64,000 bases of DNA, taken from the NCBI GenBank assembly GCA_021648745.1, contig JAKISE010000002.1, forward strand, positions 1 through 64,000. The letters are read 5' to 3'. A program made the position numbers and the translations under genes. Origin of the DNA: Cyclobacteriaceae bacterium (GTDB taxonomy: Bacteria; Bacteroidota; Bacteroidia; Cytophagales; Cyclobacteriaceae). Numbering within the stretch: position 1 is the first letter of the stretch; each line of letters opens with the position of its first letter. Below, piece after piece: positions 25,828 to 37,200 of this stretch. The notes below the pieces were generated by a model. The model made no database searches, was not told the DNA's origin, and saw only the letters and a program-made list of their open reading frames with translations.

Positions 25828-26439
25828 TTAATAAACAAGTTTGGAGCGGTAAATCTGATATATTGGCAAGTTGCTTAAGCCCAATTGCTCAGCAATCTCA
25901 TTTACTCTATCATACTCAATTTTAGAAATTTTACGCACTGCCAACATATCTTCTTCTTCATCATTCATAAAAAATGAAGTTAAAAATCGGATAATGATAA
26001 ATGGTGCTTTTAGTACTTGTATGCACTGGTTAGATTCGTTGGTATCCTCAACCTTAAAAGACTTATCGTATAAGGCTTCTACATCAACTGTAAGGTGCAT
26101 CAGGCTTTTTATAAACTCGTAATATACTGGCGACCATTTATCATACCCTTTTATTAAATGCTCCATAGCAAATACCACAGGGTCTTGCTTCATCCAATAG
26201 CCTCCTTTTGATAGCTTTCTTGCCTTTTTGTTAAGAGCCATTTCCTCAAATAAACTCACACTCCCGTTAGAAAGAGCAATGCCAATTGATGGGGTTAGTA
26301 ATATTAATGATAGAAAATCATGTTCTTCTATTTCAAGAAACTCCGCTTCTTCATCAATAAAATTTTGCTTTAAGTTTTCAATCTTATCAAGTACTCCAGG
26401 ATAATTTAGCAATGCACTTACTTCATTTTCGGTAAACAT
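25828..26439 (-). CDS. Conserved-looking cytoplasmic protein of unknown function
   Basis: 203 aa, no signal peptide, mostly helical and acidic (EFLEIEEHDFLSLILLTP, NDEEEDMLAVRKISK). No family recognised. Codon use and length look genuine. It lies upstream of the outer membrane protein gene with an 18-base gap, so the pair is probably one operon. Confidence 0.65.
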   Translation of the reverse strand: MFTENEVSALLNYPGVLDKIENLKQNFIDEEAEFLEIEEHDFLSLILLTPSIGIALSNGSVSLFEEMALNKKARKLSKGGYWMKQDPVVFAMEHLIKGYDKWSPVYYEFIKSLMHLTVDVEALYDKSFKVEDTNESNQCIQVLKAPFIIIRFLTSFFMNDEEEDMLAVRKISKIEYDRVNEIAEQLGLSNLPIYQIYRSKLVY

Positions 26440-26599
26440 AATTTTACTTTTTCTTTAGTTAAGCAAATATCAATTCGCAATTATAAGTAGCTAATTTGAA
26501 CAGGCAATATACTAATTTATAAAAGTAATTAATTTATACCCTAATACTTACTGCTTATATGGTTGCAATTAGTGTATAATTAGTGCTAACTTGGATATT

Positions 26600-27154
26600 A
26601 TGTACTATAGATTAACAACCGGCCTATCTATTTTATTATTTCTTAGCCAAATTTCTTTTGCTCAAAACAGGCTAAGCGGACATGCAGGATTAAACTATTC
26701 GAGTGTTAGTAGTAAAAATAGTATTAATCCAGATGGAATTTTAGGAATGAATGCCGGATTTGATTATAAATTTCATCTTGGTGATTTAGGCTGGGCAGTT
26801 ACCCCAGGTATAGATTACTCGCAAGAAGGGTTTAATGGGCAAAGGTTAAATTATCTTAATGTTCCGATTTCTTTAGGTTTTAATTTTACAAACTCTTTTA
26901 GTTTGTCAGCGGGTTTTCAGTTTAGCCAACTATTGGGAGGGTCGAATGAGGCTAAGCAGATAATATTTCCAACTAATTATGCTTTTTTAGTCACCTTTGA
27001 ATTCTTTCCTTCTGAAAGGTTTGTTACGGGGCTTAGGTTTGCCAATGGTGTTAAAAATATAATTAAAAACCCTGATGTAATCGTTGTTCAAAATGCAACT
27101 ACTTACTCCATACAATTTTATATTGGAGTTACACTTTTTCGAGGATCAAAATAG
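26600..27154 (+). CDS. Small outer membrane beta-barrel protein (PorT-like)
   Basis: 184 aa from ATG 26600; a TTG 9 bases upstream is also open. The signal peptide MYYRLTTGLSILLFLSQISFAQ is followed by ~8 amphipathic strands (GHAGLNYSSVSS, MNAGFDYKFHLGDLGWAVTP, FSLSAGFQFSQLLGG), as in the outer-membrane-beta-barrel family common in Bacteroidota. Function unknown. TAACTTGG just upstream resembles a -7 box. Confidence 0.75.
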   Translation: MYYRLTTGLSILLFLSQISFAQNRLSGHAGLNYSSVSSKNSINPDGILGMNAGFDYKFHLGDLGWAVTPGIDYSQEGFNGQRLNYLNVPISLGFNFTNSFSLSAGFQFSQLLGGSNEAKQIIFPTNYAFLVTFEFFPSERFVTGLRFANGVKNIIKNPDVIVVQNATTYSIQFYIGVTLFRGSK

Positions 27155-27202
27155 CTACTCATTTGGTCTTTTCTTATGCCTACTCAGAGCAATATTAGAC
27201 AT

Positions 27203-27628
27203 CTATTCTCTCGATATTAGCTCCTCTCCTGCTAATATAGAAGAATCGAAAAGCGCCCTTACACTATCAATTTCCTTGTATTGATTTTTGAAGTAAATCA
27301 AGGTAATTGAATCTTGGGTATGTTTATACGCAAGATTAAAGTTGTGCATCCAATCCCACATTTTTTTATCTGCATTAGCTAACTCACTAATAGTTAACTC
27401 ATAAGAATTAATAGTTTTTCTGTCTAGAGTGCTATCATTTACAGCTACTTTCAACGACTTTAATAGGTTAGAAACATGCTTCAATTCAAGCATTAAGGTA
27501 TCGTGCAAATTCAACACTTTCTTCTTTTCAAACTCAATTTTCTCATGCCAATTGGATGGCTTATTACCCGGTGTACAAGAAAAGGTTATGAACAATAATG
27601 TACTTACTAAAATCAATCTCATTTTCAA
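27203..27628 (-). CDS. Lipoprotein of unknown function
   Basis: 141 aa with a lipobox (LLFITFSC, Cys ~18), so probably membrane-anchored in the periplasm or on the surface. The mature part is a helical bundle (LNLHDTLMLELKHVSNLLK, MWDWMHNFNLAY). It resembles the short Bacteroidota lipoproteins often labelled as viral A-type inclusion protein-like; that name says nothing about function. Convergent with the barrel gene at 26600. Confidence 0.7.
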   Translation of the reverse strand: MKMRLILVSTLLFITFSCTPGNKPSNWHEKIEFEKKKVLNLHDTLMLELKHVSNLLKSLKVAVNDSTLDRKTINSYELTISELANADKKMWDWMHNFNLAYKHTQDSITLIYFKNQYKEIDSVRALFDSSILAGEELISRE

Positions 27629-27825
27629 AACTTGCTATATACTATAAAAATATTGATACATTTTTTACAATTCTTAGACATTTACTGAATCAAATAACGA
27701 TTCTATAGAACTTATTCAATTTGTTATTTGCAATTTTTTAAGATAAATATTACTTTTCCAACACAATAAAGTCTTTTAATTAGGCTCAAAATTAATCAGA
27801 AGACTTTCAAACCAAAATTTATTTT

Positions 27826-29073
27826 ATGAAAAAGTGGATTCTATTAGTTGCTTTAATTATTTGTACTTTGTCTCGCACTCAGAGTTTCGCGCAGTCGAGC
27901 GATGTTGAAACCTTGGAAAAAGGAATTTATTTGGTGGTAGGCTCATTCCAAAATAAGGGTAACGCCCTAAGGTTTAGAAATAAACTCATTGACGAAAAGA
28001 AAGCTGCCAACATCTCATTTTCTGATAAAACTTCTTTCTATTATGTTCACATAAAAATATTTTCTTCAGTAGAGGAGGCTATTCTTGCTGTAAAGACCAC
28101 CAGAGAAAGCACCTCATATACCGATGCTTGGGTGTTGGCTTATTCCCCAGATTCAGGCCTGACTGCCATAAGTTCAATTCCTGAAAATGAAACGCCTCCT
28201 GTGAAAGAGCCTAATGATAATGCCGAAGATGTAGAGGTAAGTGCAGATGCTGCCATTGTAAGCCCAGCAATTTTATCATCAGATGCACCCAAAAGGGATA
28301 TTGAGCCCAAGGAGGTTGAAATAAAGAAGTACAGCCCCGAGTTATTTATAACTGAAAAAAAACAATACAAAATAATTTTTAACACCTTCAATATCATAAC
28401 CTTATCTAAGGTTACTGGCTCTGTTAAAATTGTAGATCCCGATAGGTTAAAACTAGTTAGGTCTGTTAGGGCTCATGAAGTAGCGTATGTAAATGAACCG
28501 CATAATCAATCTAACTCTGTTCAATTTATTGCAGAAATTTTTGGCTACAAAAAGGCACAACACGATTTAAAACTTGATGAGGAAATGACGGAGGACACTA
28601 AAGCTTTCTTAAAAGTTGAAGGAGATACCCTTGTAGTAGATTTTCCCTTAAAGAGGTATGAAAAAGGAGATGTTGCCATCATGTATAATGTATTTTTTTA
28701 TAAAGATGCTGCCATTATGAAACCTGAATCTCAGTTTGAATTAAGTAGTTTACTTGAGCTTTTGCAAGAAAAATCAGGCTATAATATCCAAATATCTGGG
28801 CATACTAACGGTAATGCTGGAGGTAAAATAATTGAAATAGACAGTGAAGTGCCTGAGTACTTTTCATTAAGCCAAGCAACAAAGGAAAAAAATGGTTCTG
28901 CTAAAAAACTTTCGCTAAAAAGAGCTGAAATTATACAAAAATATCTATTAAACAATGGTATTGCTGCTGCCCGAATGCAAGTAAAAGGCTTTGGCGGTAA
29001 AATGCCAATCTATGATAAATTTGATCGGCTTGCCTCCAAAAATGTTCGAGTGGAAATTGAAATACTTCAGTAG
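27826..29073 (+). CDS. SPOR-like and OmpA-family envelope protein
   Basis: 415 aa. Signal peptide 1-22. A SPOR-like region (~33-105, GIYLVVGSFQNKGNALRFR ... YYVHIKIFSSVEEA) is followed by an acidic linker and a C-terminal OmpA-like peptidoglycan-binding domain (~290-415: QISGHTNG, LSLKRAEIIQKYLLNNGI, VKGFGGKMP). It should tie the outer membrane or a surface machine to the cell wall. OmpA proteins of this type often accompany PorP/SprF modules, and here one lies 4 kb downstream. The gene is followed after 73 bases by a T9SS cargo gene. Confidence 0.8.
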   Translation: MKKWILLVALIICTLSRTQSFAQSSDVETLEKGIYLVVGSFQNKGNALRFRNKLIDEKKAANISFSDKTSFYYVHIKIFSSVEEAILAVKTTRESTSYTDAWVLAYSPDSGLTAISSIPENETPPVKEPNDNAEDVEVSADAAIVSPAILSSDAPKRDIEPKEVEIKKYSPELFITEKKQYKIIFNTFNIITLSKVTGSVKIVDPDRLKLVRSVRAHEVAYVNEPHNQSNSVQFIAEIFGYKKAQHDLKLDEEMTEDTKAFLKVEGDTLVVDFPLKRYEKGDVAIMYNVFFYKDAAIMKPESQFELSSLLELLQEKSGYNIQISGHTNGNAGGKIIEIDSEVPEYFSLSQATKEKNGSAKKLSLKRAEIIQKYLLNNGIAAARMQVKGFGGKMPIYDKFDRLASKNVRVEIEILQ

Positions 29074-29146
29074 ATTACAAATACAAAAATTTTACGGTTA
29101 CAAATGCCATTTTTGAAGCATTAAGATTAGCATCTTTTTCCTTTTT

Positions 29147-32100
29147 ATGAAACCATCTTTCTTAGCGTTCCTCATTATTATAGGAACCACAACCATATAT
29201 GCACAACCTGTAAATGATAATTTTGCAAGTGCAACTTCCTTAATTCATTCTGCCAACAATTGCTCTGTAGATGCCGCATATACTACCATTAATGCTACTG
29301 CCGATTTAAACGCGGGCAGTTGTTGGGAAAACGGGCCTAATTATAACGTTTGGTTTACGTTTGTAGCAACCTCTAATGAAGTTACTTTAGACCTTAAAGT
29401 AGCAGGTACCGAAGGCAGCATGAGACACCCTAACATGGCATTATGGCAAAGTGATGGTACAACTGAAGTTGCATGCGTAAGAAGAGTGAATGGAACTACC
29501 GATGTTCAAATTTCTACTGCCTCTTTAACCTTTGGCAATACCTATTATGTTTCCGTTGATAACTTTATAGGACTAGGCTATCAAGGAACTTTTACCCTTT
29601 GCATTGATAATACAGTTACTTACGATGATTATAATGGAGCAATTACTATTGTTCATTCTGCTAATAACTGCTCTGCCGATGCTGCATATACTACCATTAA
29701 TGCTACTGCCGATTTAAACGCAGGCAGTTGTTGGGAAAATGGACCCAATTATAACCGATGGTTCACCTTTGTGGCTACCGGAGCCAATGTAACACTCGAC
29801 CTAAAAGTAGGCGGTGCAGAAGGCTCTATGCGACACCCCAACATGGCACTTTGGGAAGCGGACGGAACTACCCAAGTTGCCTGTGTTCGAAGAATAAATG
29901 CAACCACTGATGTACAAATTTCTTCTTCCTCCTTAACTATTAGCGATACGTATTATGTTTCCGTTGATAATTTTGTGGGTTTAGGCTATAGAGGAACTTT
30001 TACATTATGTATTGACAATACCGTTACTTACGATGATTATAATGGAGCAATTACTATTGTTCATTCTGCTAATAACTGCTCGACCGATGCTGAGTATTCT
30101 ACCATTAATGCTACTGCCGATTTAAACGCAGGCAGTTGTTGGGAAAACGGCCCTAATTATAACCGATGGTTCACCTTTGTAGCTACCGGAGCCAACGTAA
30201 CACTCGACCTGAAAGTAGGCGGTGCAGAAGGCACCATGCGACACCCCAACATGGCACTTTGGGAAGCAGACGGAACTACACAGGTAGCTTGCGTACGTAG
30301 GATTAACGGCACTACCGATGTACAAATTTCTACCCCTAGTTTAATTATTGGTAACACCTATTATGTGTCAGTTGATAATTTTGTGGGTTTAGGCTATCGA
30401 GGAACGTTTACCCTTTGCATTGACAATACCGTTACTTACGATGATTATAATGGAGCAATTCTATTAACCGATATTAGCAATTGGTGTTCTGCCGATGCTG
30501 CATATACTACCATAAATGCCACAGCCGATTTAAACGCAGGAAGCTGTTGGGAAAACGGGCCCAACTATAACCGATGGTTCACCTTTGTAGCTACAACAAA
30601 TTACATTACACTTGATCTTAAAGTGGGTGGTTCAGAGGGTACAATGAGACACCCCAATATGGCACTTTGGGAAGCAGACGGAACTACTCAGGTTGCTTGC
30701 GTACGCAGGATTAACGGCACTACCGATGTGCAAATATCTACCCCTAATTTGATTATCGGCAACACATACTATATTTCGGTTGATAATTTTGTGGGTTTAG
30801 CTTATCGAGGAACATTTTCATTATGTGCAGATTCAAACCCCTCTTACGACTATTATGAAGGAGCCATAGAGTTAACTGATTTAAATAACTGGTGTTCAAT
30901 TAACGCTGAGTTCACAACCATTAATGCTACTTCTGATTTAAATACAGGTAGTTGCTGGGAGAATGGAGCAAATTATAACCGTTGGTTTAGATTCACTGCT
31001 ATCTCTCCAAATGTTACTGTTCAAATGAATGTGGCTGGTGCAGAAGGTTCACTTCGACACCCTAACATGGCTTTATGGGCCAATGATGGCATTACAGAAC
31101 TTGCTTGCGTACGTAGGATTAACGCAACTACCGATATTAGCTTGTCTTATGGCTCATTGGTAGTAGGCCAAACCTATTATATTTCTGCAGATAATTTTGT
31201 AGGTCTCGGTTACCGAGGTAGTTTCACCCTCTGTGTAAACAATATTGACGGCACTTATTATTCAAGAGCCGATGGTAATTGGACTAATCCAAATACCTGG
31301 TCAACAGTAGGATTTGGAGGTGCAGCAGCATCTGATTACCCGCAAGTTGGAGATATAGCCAATATTGAAGATAATGCTGTTACTATTACATCTAACGAGG
31401 TTGCTGCTGAAGTGAACATAACCGTTAGTGCAAATAATGCAGGACTTACGATTTCAAATGGTTCTTTAAACGTTGCAGGAAATTTCACTGCTACCAACTC
31501 TGGTAGTAATTTAAATATTTCTTACACATATACAAACAGTAGCCTAACTATCAATAATGATTTTATTATAGATAGAAATGGAGGAAATGCTAATATCTCA
31601 TCAACTGCTTCGGGGTTAACATTAACTGTTAATAACAACTTTATAGTAAATTCACTGGCAGGTATAGGTAGCCATACATTCAACTTTAATACACTTTCAA
31701 ATGTAATAATTGGAAATGACCTTATTCTTAATAATGCAGGAGGCCCAAAAACCACTCTTACCTTTAATAGCTCAGATGCCACCATTAATAATAATTTGGT
31801 TTTTACAGCAGGTGCAGATAACCTCGTTGAATTTGATATAGAAAATGGTGCAAACTTATTTTTACAAAATAATATCATGCAAGGCAGTCCTGCTTATGGC
31901 ATTTTAGCAAGTACGGGAGGATCAACCGTGCATTATAATAGTGCCATAAACCTTCAAACAATGGTATCCACATCAGGTAGTGGTTCTGGAGATGTTATTA
32001 ATTACGAGAATTTAACTATTAACAATAGCAGGCTAACAAGTCCTCAAGTAACACTTGGCGGAGCCGTGACACTAACAGGGTTGCTAACTTTAGCTAATGG

Positions 32101-33181
32101 AGAAGTTCTATCTACTTCCACTAATCTACTTACTTTAACAAACACTGCTTCAACAACCGGTGCCTCAATTGCCAGTTTTGTAGATGGACCAATGATGAAA
32201 ACCGGCAACACACCCTTTGAATTTCCTGTTGGAGGTAATAATTTTTGGCAGCCCATTGCTATTGCCAATTTAACAGGTGATCCCGCAACTGAATTTACAG
32301 CAGAATACTTGGAACAAACCCCTCCTGATTATTTGAACCTAATGACTTCAGACCCTAATGGAGATTTGAATAATATTAGTGGGCTAGAACACTGGAACTT
32401 GGCTAATACCGGAACCGTTTCTAATGCAGATGTAACGTTGTTTTGGAAAGACCAAACTAGAAGCGATATTGACGATGCTGCCGATTTACAAATAGCACAT
32501 TATACAGGCACCGAATGGGAAAATTTAGGGCAGGATGCGATTAGCTTTGCTGACCCAGGTTCCATCACCGTTAATGGTGTTTCTAGTTTTAGTCCATTTT
32601 CATTTGGTTCGTTAAGTCCTTCTGTAAATGCTCTACCTGTTGAACTTCTTAGCTTTAATGCTAGAGAACTAGATTTTAGAATAGAACTGATGTGGAAAAC
32701 AGCTTCTGAAATTAATAATGACTTTTTCGAAATACAAAAATCTCCTGACGGAGAGCTGTTTAAAAAAATAGGACAAATTGCTGGCAATGGAACGTCAACA
32801 CAAATGCAATCCTATACATTTTCAGATTTTTCTCCTGTAAAAGGCATACAATATTACAGGCTAAAGCAAGTTGATTTTAACGGAGATTTTGAGTACTCAA
32901 GCACCATCATTCTTAAATATTCACTCGAAATCGCAAATCAGTTACCAATATTGTATCCAAACCCTACAACTGGCCAATATATAAACCTCGTTGCTCCTCC
33001 TGAGGAAGAAGTAATAACTATGTTAGTTTATGATAAAAAAGGAGTTGGTATAAAAGTGCAATATCAGGTAACCACAAATAACCAATACATTATAGTGTTA
33101 AACGGTGTACCAAAAGGCATAAATGTTCTAAAAATTATAACCGACAAAGCCATTTATCATAAGAAGTTTATCAATTATTAA
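29147..33181 (+). CDS. Giant five-repeat T9SS cargo protein
   Basis: 1344 aa. Signal peptide 1-20. Five tandem beta-sandwich repeats of 136 residues cover ~21-700, each with the landmarks NATADLNAGSCWENG, WFTFVAT, MRHPNMALW, ACVRRIN and YYVSVDNFVGL. The two conserved cysteines per repeat probably make a disulfide. The repeats resemble the pre-peptidase C-terminal fold. Then come a beta-helix-like region with NxSL repeats and a type A sorting domain, starting at NALPVELLSFNARE and ending in YPNPTTGQ ... KKFINY. Probably a surface adhesin or binding protein. Confidence 0.85.
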   Translation: MKPSFLAFLIIIGTTTIYAQPVNDNFASATSLIHSANNCSVDAAYTTINATADLNAGSCWENGPNYNVWFTFVATSNEVTLDLKVAGTEGSMRHPNMALWQSDGTTEVACVRRVNGTTDVQISTASLTFGNTYYVSVDNFIGLGYQGTFTLCIDNTVTYDDYNGAITIVHSANNCSADAAYTTINATADLNAGSCWENGPNYNRWFTFVATGANVTLDLKVGGAEGSMRHPNMALWEADGTTQVACVRRINATTDVQISSSSLTISDTYYVSVDNFVGLGYRGTFTLCIDNTVTYDDYNGAITIVHSANNCSTDAEYSTINATADLNAGSCWENGPNYNRWFTFVATGANVTLDLKVGGAEGTMRHPNMALWEADGTTQVACVRRINGTTDVQISTPSLIIGNTYYVSVDNFVGLGYRGTFTLCIDNTVTYDDYNGAILLTDISNWCSADAAYTTINATADLNAGSCWENGPNYNRWFTFVATTNYITLDLKVGGSEGTMRHPNMALWEADGTTQVACVRRINGTTDVQISTPNLIIGNTYYISVDNFVGLAYRGTFSLCADSNPSYDYYEGAIELTDLNNWCSINAEFTTINATSDLNTGSCWENGANYNRWFRFTAISPNVTVQMNVAGAEGSLRHPNMALWANDGITELACVRRINATTDISLSYGSLVVGQTYYISADNFVGLGYRGSFTLCVNNIDGTYYSRADGNWTNPNTWSTVGFGGAAASDYPQVGDIANIEDNAVTITSNEVAAEVNITVSANNAGLTISNGSLNVAGNFTATNSGSNLNISYTYTNSSLTINNDFIIDRNGGNANISSTASGLTLTVNNNFIVNSLAGIGSHTFNFNTLSNVIIGNDLILNNAGGPKTTLTFNSSDATINNNLVFTAGADNLVEFDIENGANLFLQNNIMQGSPAYGILASTGGSTVHYNSAINLQTMVSTSGSGSGDVINYENLTINNSRLTSPQVTLGGAVTLTGLLTLANGEVLSTSTNLLTLTNTASTTGASIASFVDGPMMKTGNTPFEFPVGGNNFWQPIAIANLTGDPATEFTAEYLEQTPPDYLNLMTSDPNGDLNNISGLEHWNLANTGTVSNADVTLFWKDQTRSDIDDAADLQIAHYTGTEWENLGQDAISFADPGSITVNGVSSFSPFSFGSLSPSVNALPVELLSFNARELDFRIELMWKTASEINNDFFEIQKSPDGELFKKIGQIAGNGTSTQMQSYTFSDFSPVKGIQYYRLKQVDFNGDFEYSSTIILKYSLEIANQLPILYPNPTTGQYINLVAPPEEEVITMLVYDKKGVGIKVQYQVTTNNQYIIVLNGVPKGINVLKIITDKAIYHKKFINY
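29207..31246 (+). repeat. Five coding tandem repeats of 408 bp
   Basis: The landmark TGTTGGGAAAA/TGCTGGGA recurs at ~29321, 29729, 30137, 30545 and 30953, exactly 408 bases apart. Copies 2-4 are the most alike. Copy 5 is the most divergent, which suggests expansion from the middle. Confidence 0.9.
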
Positions 33182-33293
33182 AACCAAGTGCACGTAATAA
33201 AGTTCAATTTAAACAAATTATAATCTTATTTTAGCATGTTTTTTTGAAAATATTCAACTATATTTACTTGATATTCATTCTGTTACCAAAACC

Positions 33294-34214
33294 ATGAACC
33301 CTACCTTTCGCTTTATTCCCTTGCTCCTTTTGTGGGTATGCTCCCTTCCAACTGAGTTAAGTGCTCAGCAAGATGCCATTATGAGCCAATATATGTTTAA
33401 TCAATTGGCCTTTAATCCTTCGTATGCAGGCATTAACAATATTACCAATGTTTCATTAAACTCCAGGTTTCAATGGTCTAGTTTCGAAGGGGCCCCTACC
33501 TCCTATTTTTTTAGTGGCTCTACCTCTATTATCGATGGAAAAGTAGGCTTAGGAGCATCGTTAATTTACGATGTATTAGGGAGTAATACCAATACTCAAG
33601 CCCAGTTTAGTTATGCTTATAAAATTCAACAAGCGGGTAAAACATTTTCTTTTGGACTGCAAACTGGCATTATGAACATAAGAGTTGATGATACCGGATT
33701 GAATCTAAAAGTTGGGGATGACCCTTTTTTTCAAGGAAATGTAGAATCGGCCACCAAGGTTAACTTTGGGGCAGGTGTCTCATTAATGTCTGATAAATAT
33801 TATATAGGGGTGTCGGTTCCAAGAATGATGAATAGCAAGTTTGAATCTGGAAATGTGAACATTGTTTATGAACGACATTTCTATTTCTCAGGAGCTTATA
33901 TTTTTCAGGCATCTCCAACGGTAAAATTAAAACCCATGATCTTACTTAAAGGAGTTAAAGGGGCGCCTCTATCGGTAGATATAAATATGAGTGCACTGTT
34001 GGCAAACAAATTTTGGGTTGGGGCTTTCACGCGAAACTTTAAAACATGGGGAGGAATGCTGCAATTTGAATTTATGGAAGCCTATAAAATTGGTTATTCT
34101 TATGAAATTCTCGGCAAAAGCTTAACTGGCAATGGCTTGCCTACCAACGAAATAATGCTGAGCGCAGATTTAGCCTTATTTAGTCATCAAAGTATTTTTC
34201 AACGCTTTTTTTAA
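33294..34214 (+). CDS. PorP/SprF family type IX secretion membrane protein (copy 1)
   Basis: 306 aa. Signal peptide, then the family opening QQDAIMSQYMFNQLAFNPSY (residues ~25-44). The beta-barrel strands end with IMLSADLALF and a C-terminal phenylalanine pair. Family members sit in the outer membrane and guide or anchor specific type B sorting-domain adhesins, as SprF does for SprB. The stop is 6 bases before the start of a giant type B cargo gene. A paralogue (41460-42380) is about 90% identical over the mature part. Confidence 0.92.
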   Translation: MNPTFRFIPLLLLWVCSLPTELSAQQDAIMSQYMFNQLAFNPSYAGINNITNVSLNSRFQWSSFEGAPTSYFFSGSTSIIDGKVGLGASLIYDVLGSNTNTQAQFSYAYKIQQAGKTFSFGLQTGIMNIRVDDTGLNLKVGDDPFFQGNVESATKVNFGAGVSLMSDKYYIGVSVPRMMNSKFESGNVNIVYERHFYFSGAYIFQASPTVKLKPMILLKGVKGAPLSVDINMSALLANKFWVGAFTRNFKTWGGMLQFEFMEAYKIGYSYEILGKSLTGNGLPTNEIMLSADLALFSHQSIFQRFF

Positions 34215-34220
34215 TTTAAT

Positions 34221-37200
34221 ATGAAGAAGATCAGAATTTACATCTTAGGCTTGTTTATGCTTTACAGCGGAATTGCAAGCGCACAATTTATAACCACTTG
34301 GAAAACAGATAACCCGGGCAGTTCAAACGACAACCAAATTACCATTCCTACTTTTAATGGAGAAACCTATTTATATGACATCTATTGGGAGGAAGTTGGC
34401 AATCCTACTAATAACGGAACTGAACCTACTGGACAAACTGGTGATTATACTGTTACATTCCCATCAATAGGAACGTATAGAGTCGAAATTTCGGGAACCT
34501 TCCCACGTATCTACTTTAATGGAGGAGGTTTTTTTGGAGATGACACAGATTTTGAAAAAATGCTTACTGTGGAACAATGGGGTAATATAGCTTGGAGTTC
34601 TATGAACAATGCCTTTAGTGGTTGTACAAATTTGCGTATAAATGCAACGGATGCTCCAAACCTATCAACGGTAACCGATTTAAGCTATATGTTTAGAGAA
34701 TGTGAAGTGTTAGACGATAATTTAAATTCTTGGGATGTTTCTACCATAATAACAATGACTGGAGTTTTTTACGATGCTAAACTATTTAATCAACCATTAA
34801 ATAGTTGGGATGTAAGCAGTGTAACTGACATGTCAGATTTATTTCGAGGTGCTAGCACCTTCAATCAGCCATTGAATAACTGGAATGTAAGTAATGTTAC
34901 TAATATGGATAGGACATTTTCATTTGCAGAAGCTTTCAATAATGATATAACAACATGGGAAGTAACTAATGTAACAAATATGAATGGAATGTTTGGTGGT
35001 GCTTTTGCTTTTAACCAAGACATAAGTTATAAGCTTGGAGGGGGAAATATGGGAGGTGATGCTTGGAATACAGCTAACGTTACCAATATGGGCTCTATGT
35101 TCTCAGTTGCCTACGCATTTAACCAAGATATAAGTAACTGGAATACTAGCAGTGTTACTTATATTGTATCCATATTTAGTGGCGCATCTGCCTTTAATTA
35201 TAATATCAGTAGTTGGGATCTTAGTGGGATTACCAGTTTGAGTAATGTTTTTAAGAATGCAACTGCTTTTAATCAAGATTTATCGGCTTGGAATGCAATA
35301 ATGGGAGGCATCACAGATTTGAGCAACATGTTTGAAGGCGCTACTGCTTTTAATCAGGATTTAAGTGGTTGGAATGTAATTAGCGTTTTAAATATGAATT
35401 CCATGTTCGCGAATACAACTTATAACCAGGATATTACAGGGTGGAGTGTTGACAATGTAAGCAATTTTGCTGGCATGTTTGAAAACAACACGGCATTTAA
35501 TCAAGATATTAGCGCCAATAATTGGGATATAGCAAGCGCAAACGACTTACGTAGTATGTTTGCCGGAGCAACTGCTTTTGACCAAGACCTTGGTGGATGG
35601 AATGTAAGTAATGTTACATTAATGTTCAATATGCTTAATGGCTCAGGGCTCTCTGTTGATAATTATGATAAACTATTAACAGGTTGGGCATTATTGACAC
35701 TCCAAAATGGGGTGAATTTTGGGGCATCTAACCTTTTCTACTGTGCAGCAGCAACGGCTAGAGCTGAATTGATTTCAACCTATTCATGGTTTATTACAGA
35801 TGCAGGATTAGGATGTATAGAAGTATTTAAAGGAAACGATACCACAGGACCAGAAATATTTAACGCACAACCAGAAGCTATCGACTTTGGCTCCATTAAT
35901 CTTGGAGGAACTAAATCATTAGACTTTACTATCGAAAATAAGTTGGCAGTTGATATTACTAATTTTAATGTTGCCATTTCTACAAACACAGGAGTAGCAT
36001 TTAGTGTTACTACTACTCCCCCAAACATAATAACTGCTGGTACCCCATTAACCATAAGTATTGATTTTACCGGCTTAACGGTTGCTTCGTTTTCCGAAAC
36101 AGTTACTTTAACTTACAACCCTGTTGTAGGGCTCAGCTCTACTTTTAGCTTTGATATTACAGGAATTGTAACGTTAACACCGGAACCTGAAATCGCAATA
36201 TTTGAGGGGAATAGCACTGCAAACAACGAATTACTTGATGCTATTGGAAGTTTCTATGTTGGAGGTGCATTAAAGGGAGGAGCAAACCCCACAAACCAAC
36301 TATTAATAGAGAATAAAGGCTCTGCCGATTTAATAATTTCTGGAATAACTCTACCAGCATCGGTCTTTACCTTAGGTACGCTATCATTCCCGATTACCCT
36401 TACTGTGGGAGCAACTCAACTTGTCGATATCACATTAGATGCTTCTCTAAGTGGTAATTTTTCTGAAACCTTAACAATAAATTCAGATGATGATGATGAA
36501 CCCTCATTTGAAATCAACTTGAATGGGAACATTGATGGTGGTGAAATATTGGTTATTGACGGTACCGATGTATACTCAGACCCACGGATTTTTAATTTGG
36601 ATGTTGTTAATATTGGCTCAGCCAATGAAGGCACTGACATTACCAAGCAATTTTCTATTTACAACGATGGTCCCTTGAGCTTATCTATAACAGGTATTAG
36701 TATATCGGACCCTAATTTTACAACTAGTTTAACTCCACCTGTATTAATCAACGCTTTTGTTGATGGCATTTATTCTCGAAGAGATTTCGAAATTACTCTT
36801 GACGGTTCTGTAGCTGGTAATTTTTCTACAACAGTAACCATCACGAGTGATGATGATTCCTCTCCAACATTTACATTTACCATTAATGGGGTTATTGCAG
36901 CACCGAATCCTCCAAAAATGTATTGGACCGAATCAAGTGGTTTTGAAATAAATAGATCCAACATTGATGGTTCTTCTTTCGAACAATATTTTGCTGGTAG
37001 TGCTAAACCTCGTGGTATAGCACTAGATGTTGCTAACCAAACCATTTATTGGTCAACTAATTTTGGAGATATTTGGATGGGTTCAATTGATGCAATCGGA
37101 ATTGTAAATCCTGTAAAAATAATTGACGATGGCACTGACCTTTCTTTAGATATGGGTGGTATATCGTTAGATTTAGTCAATAATTATATTTATTGGGCAA

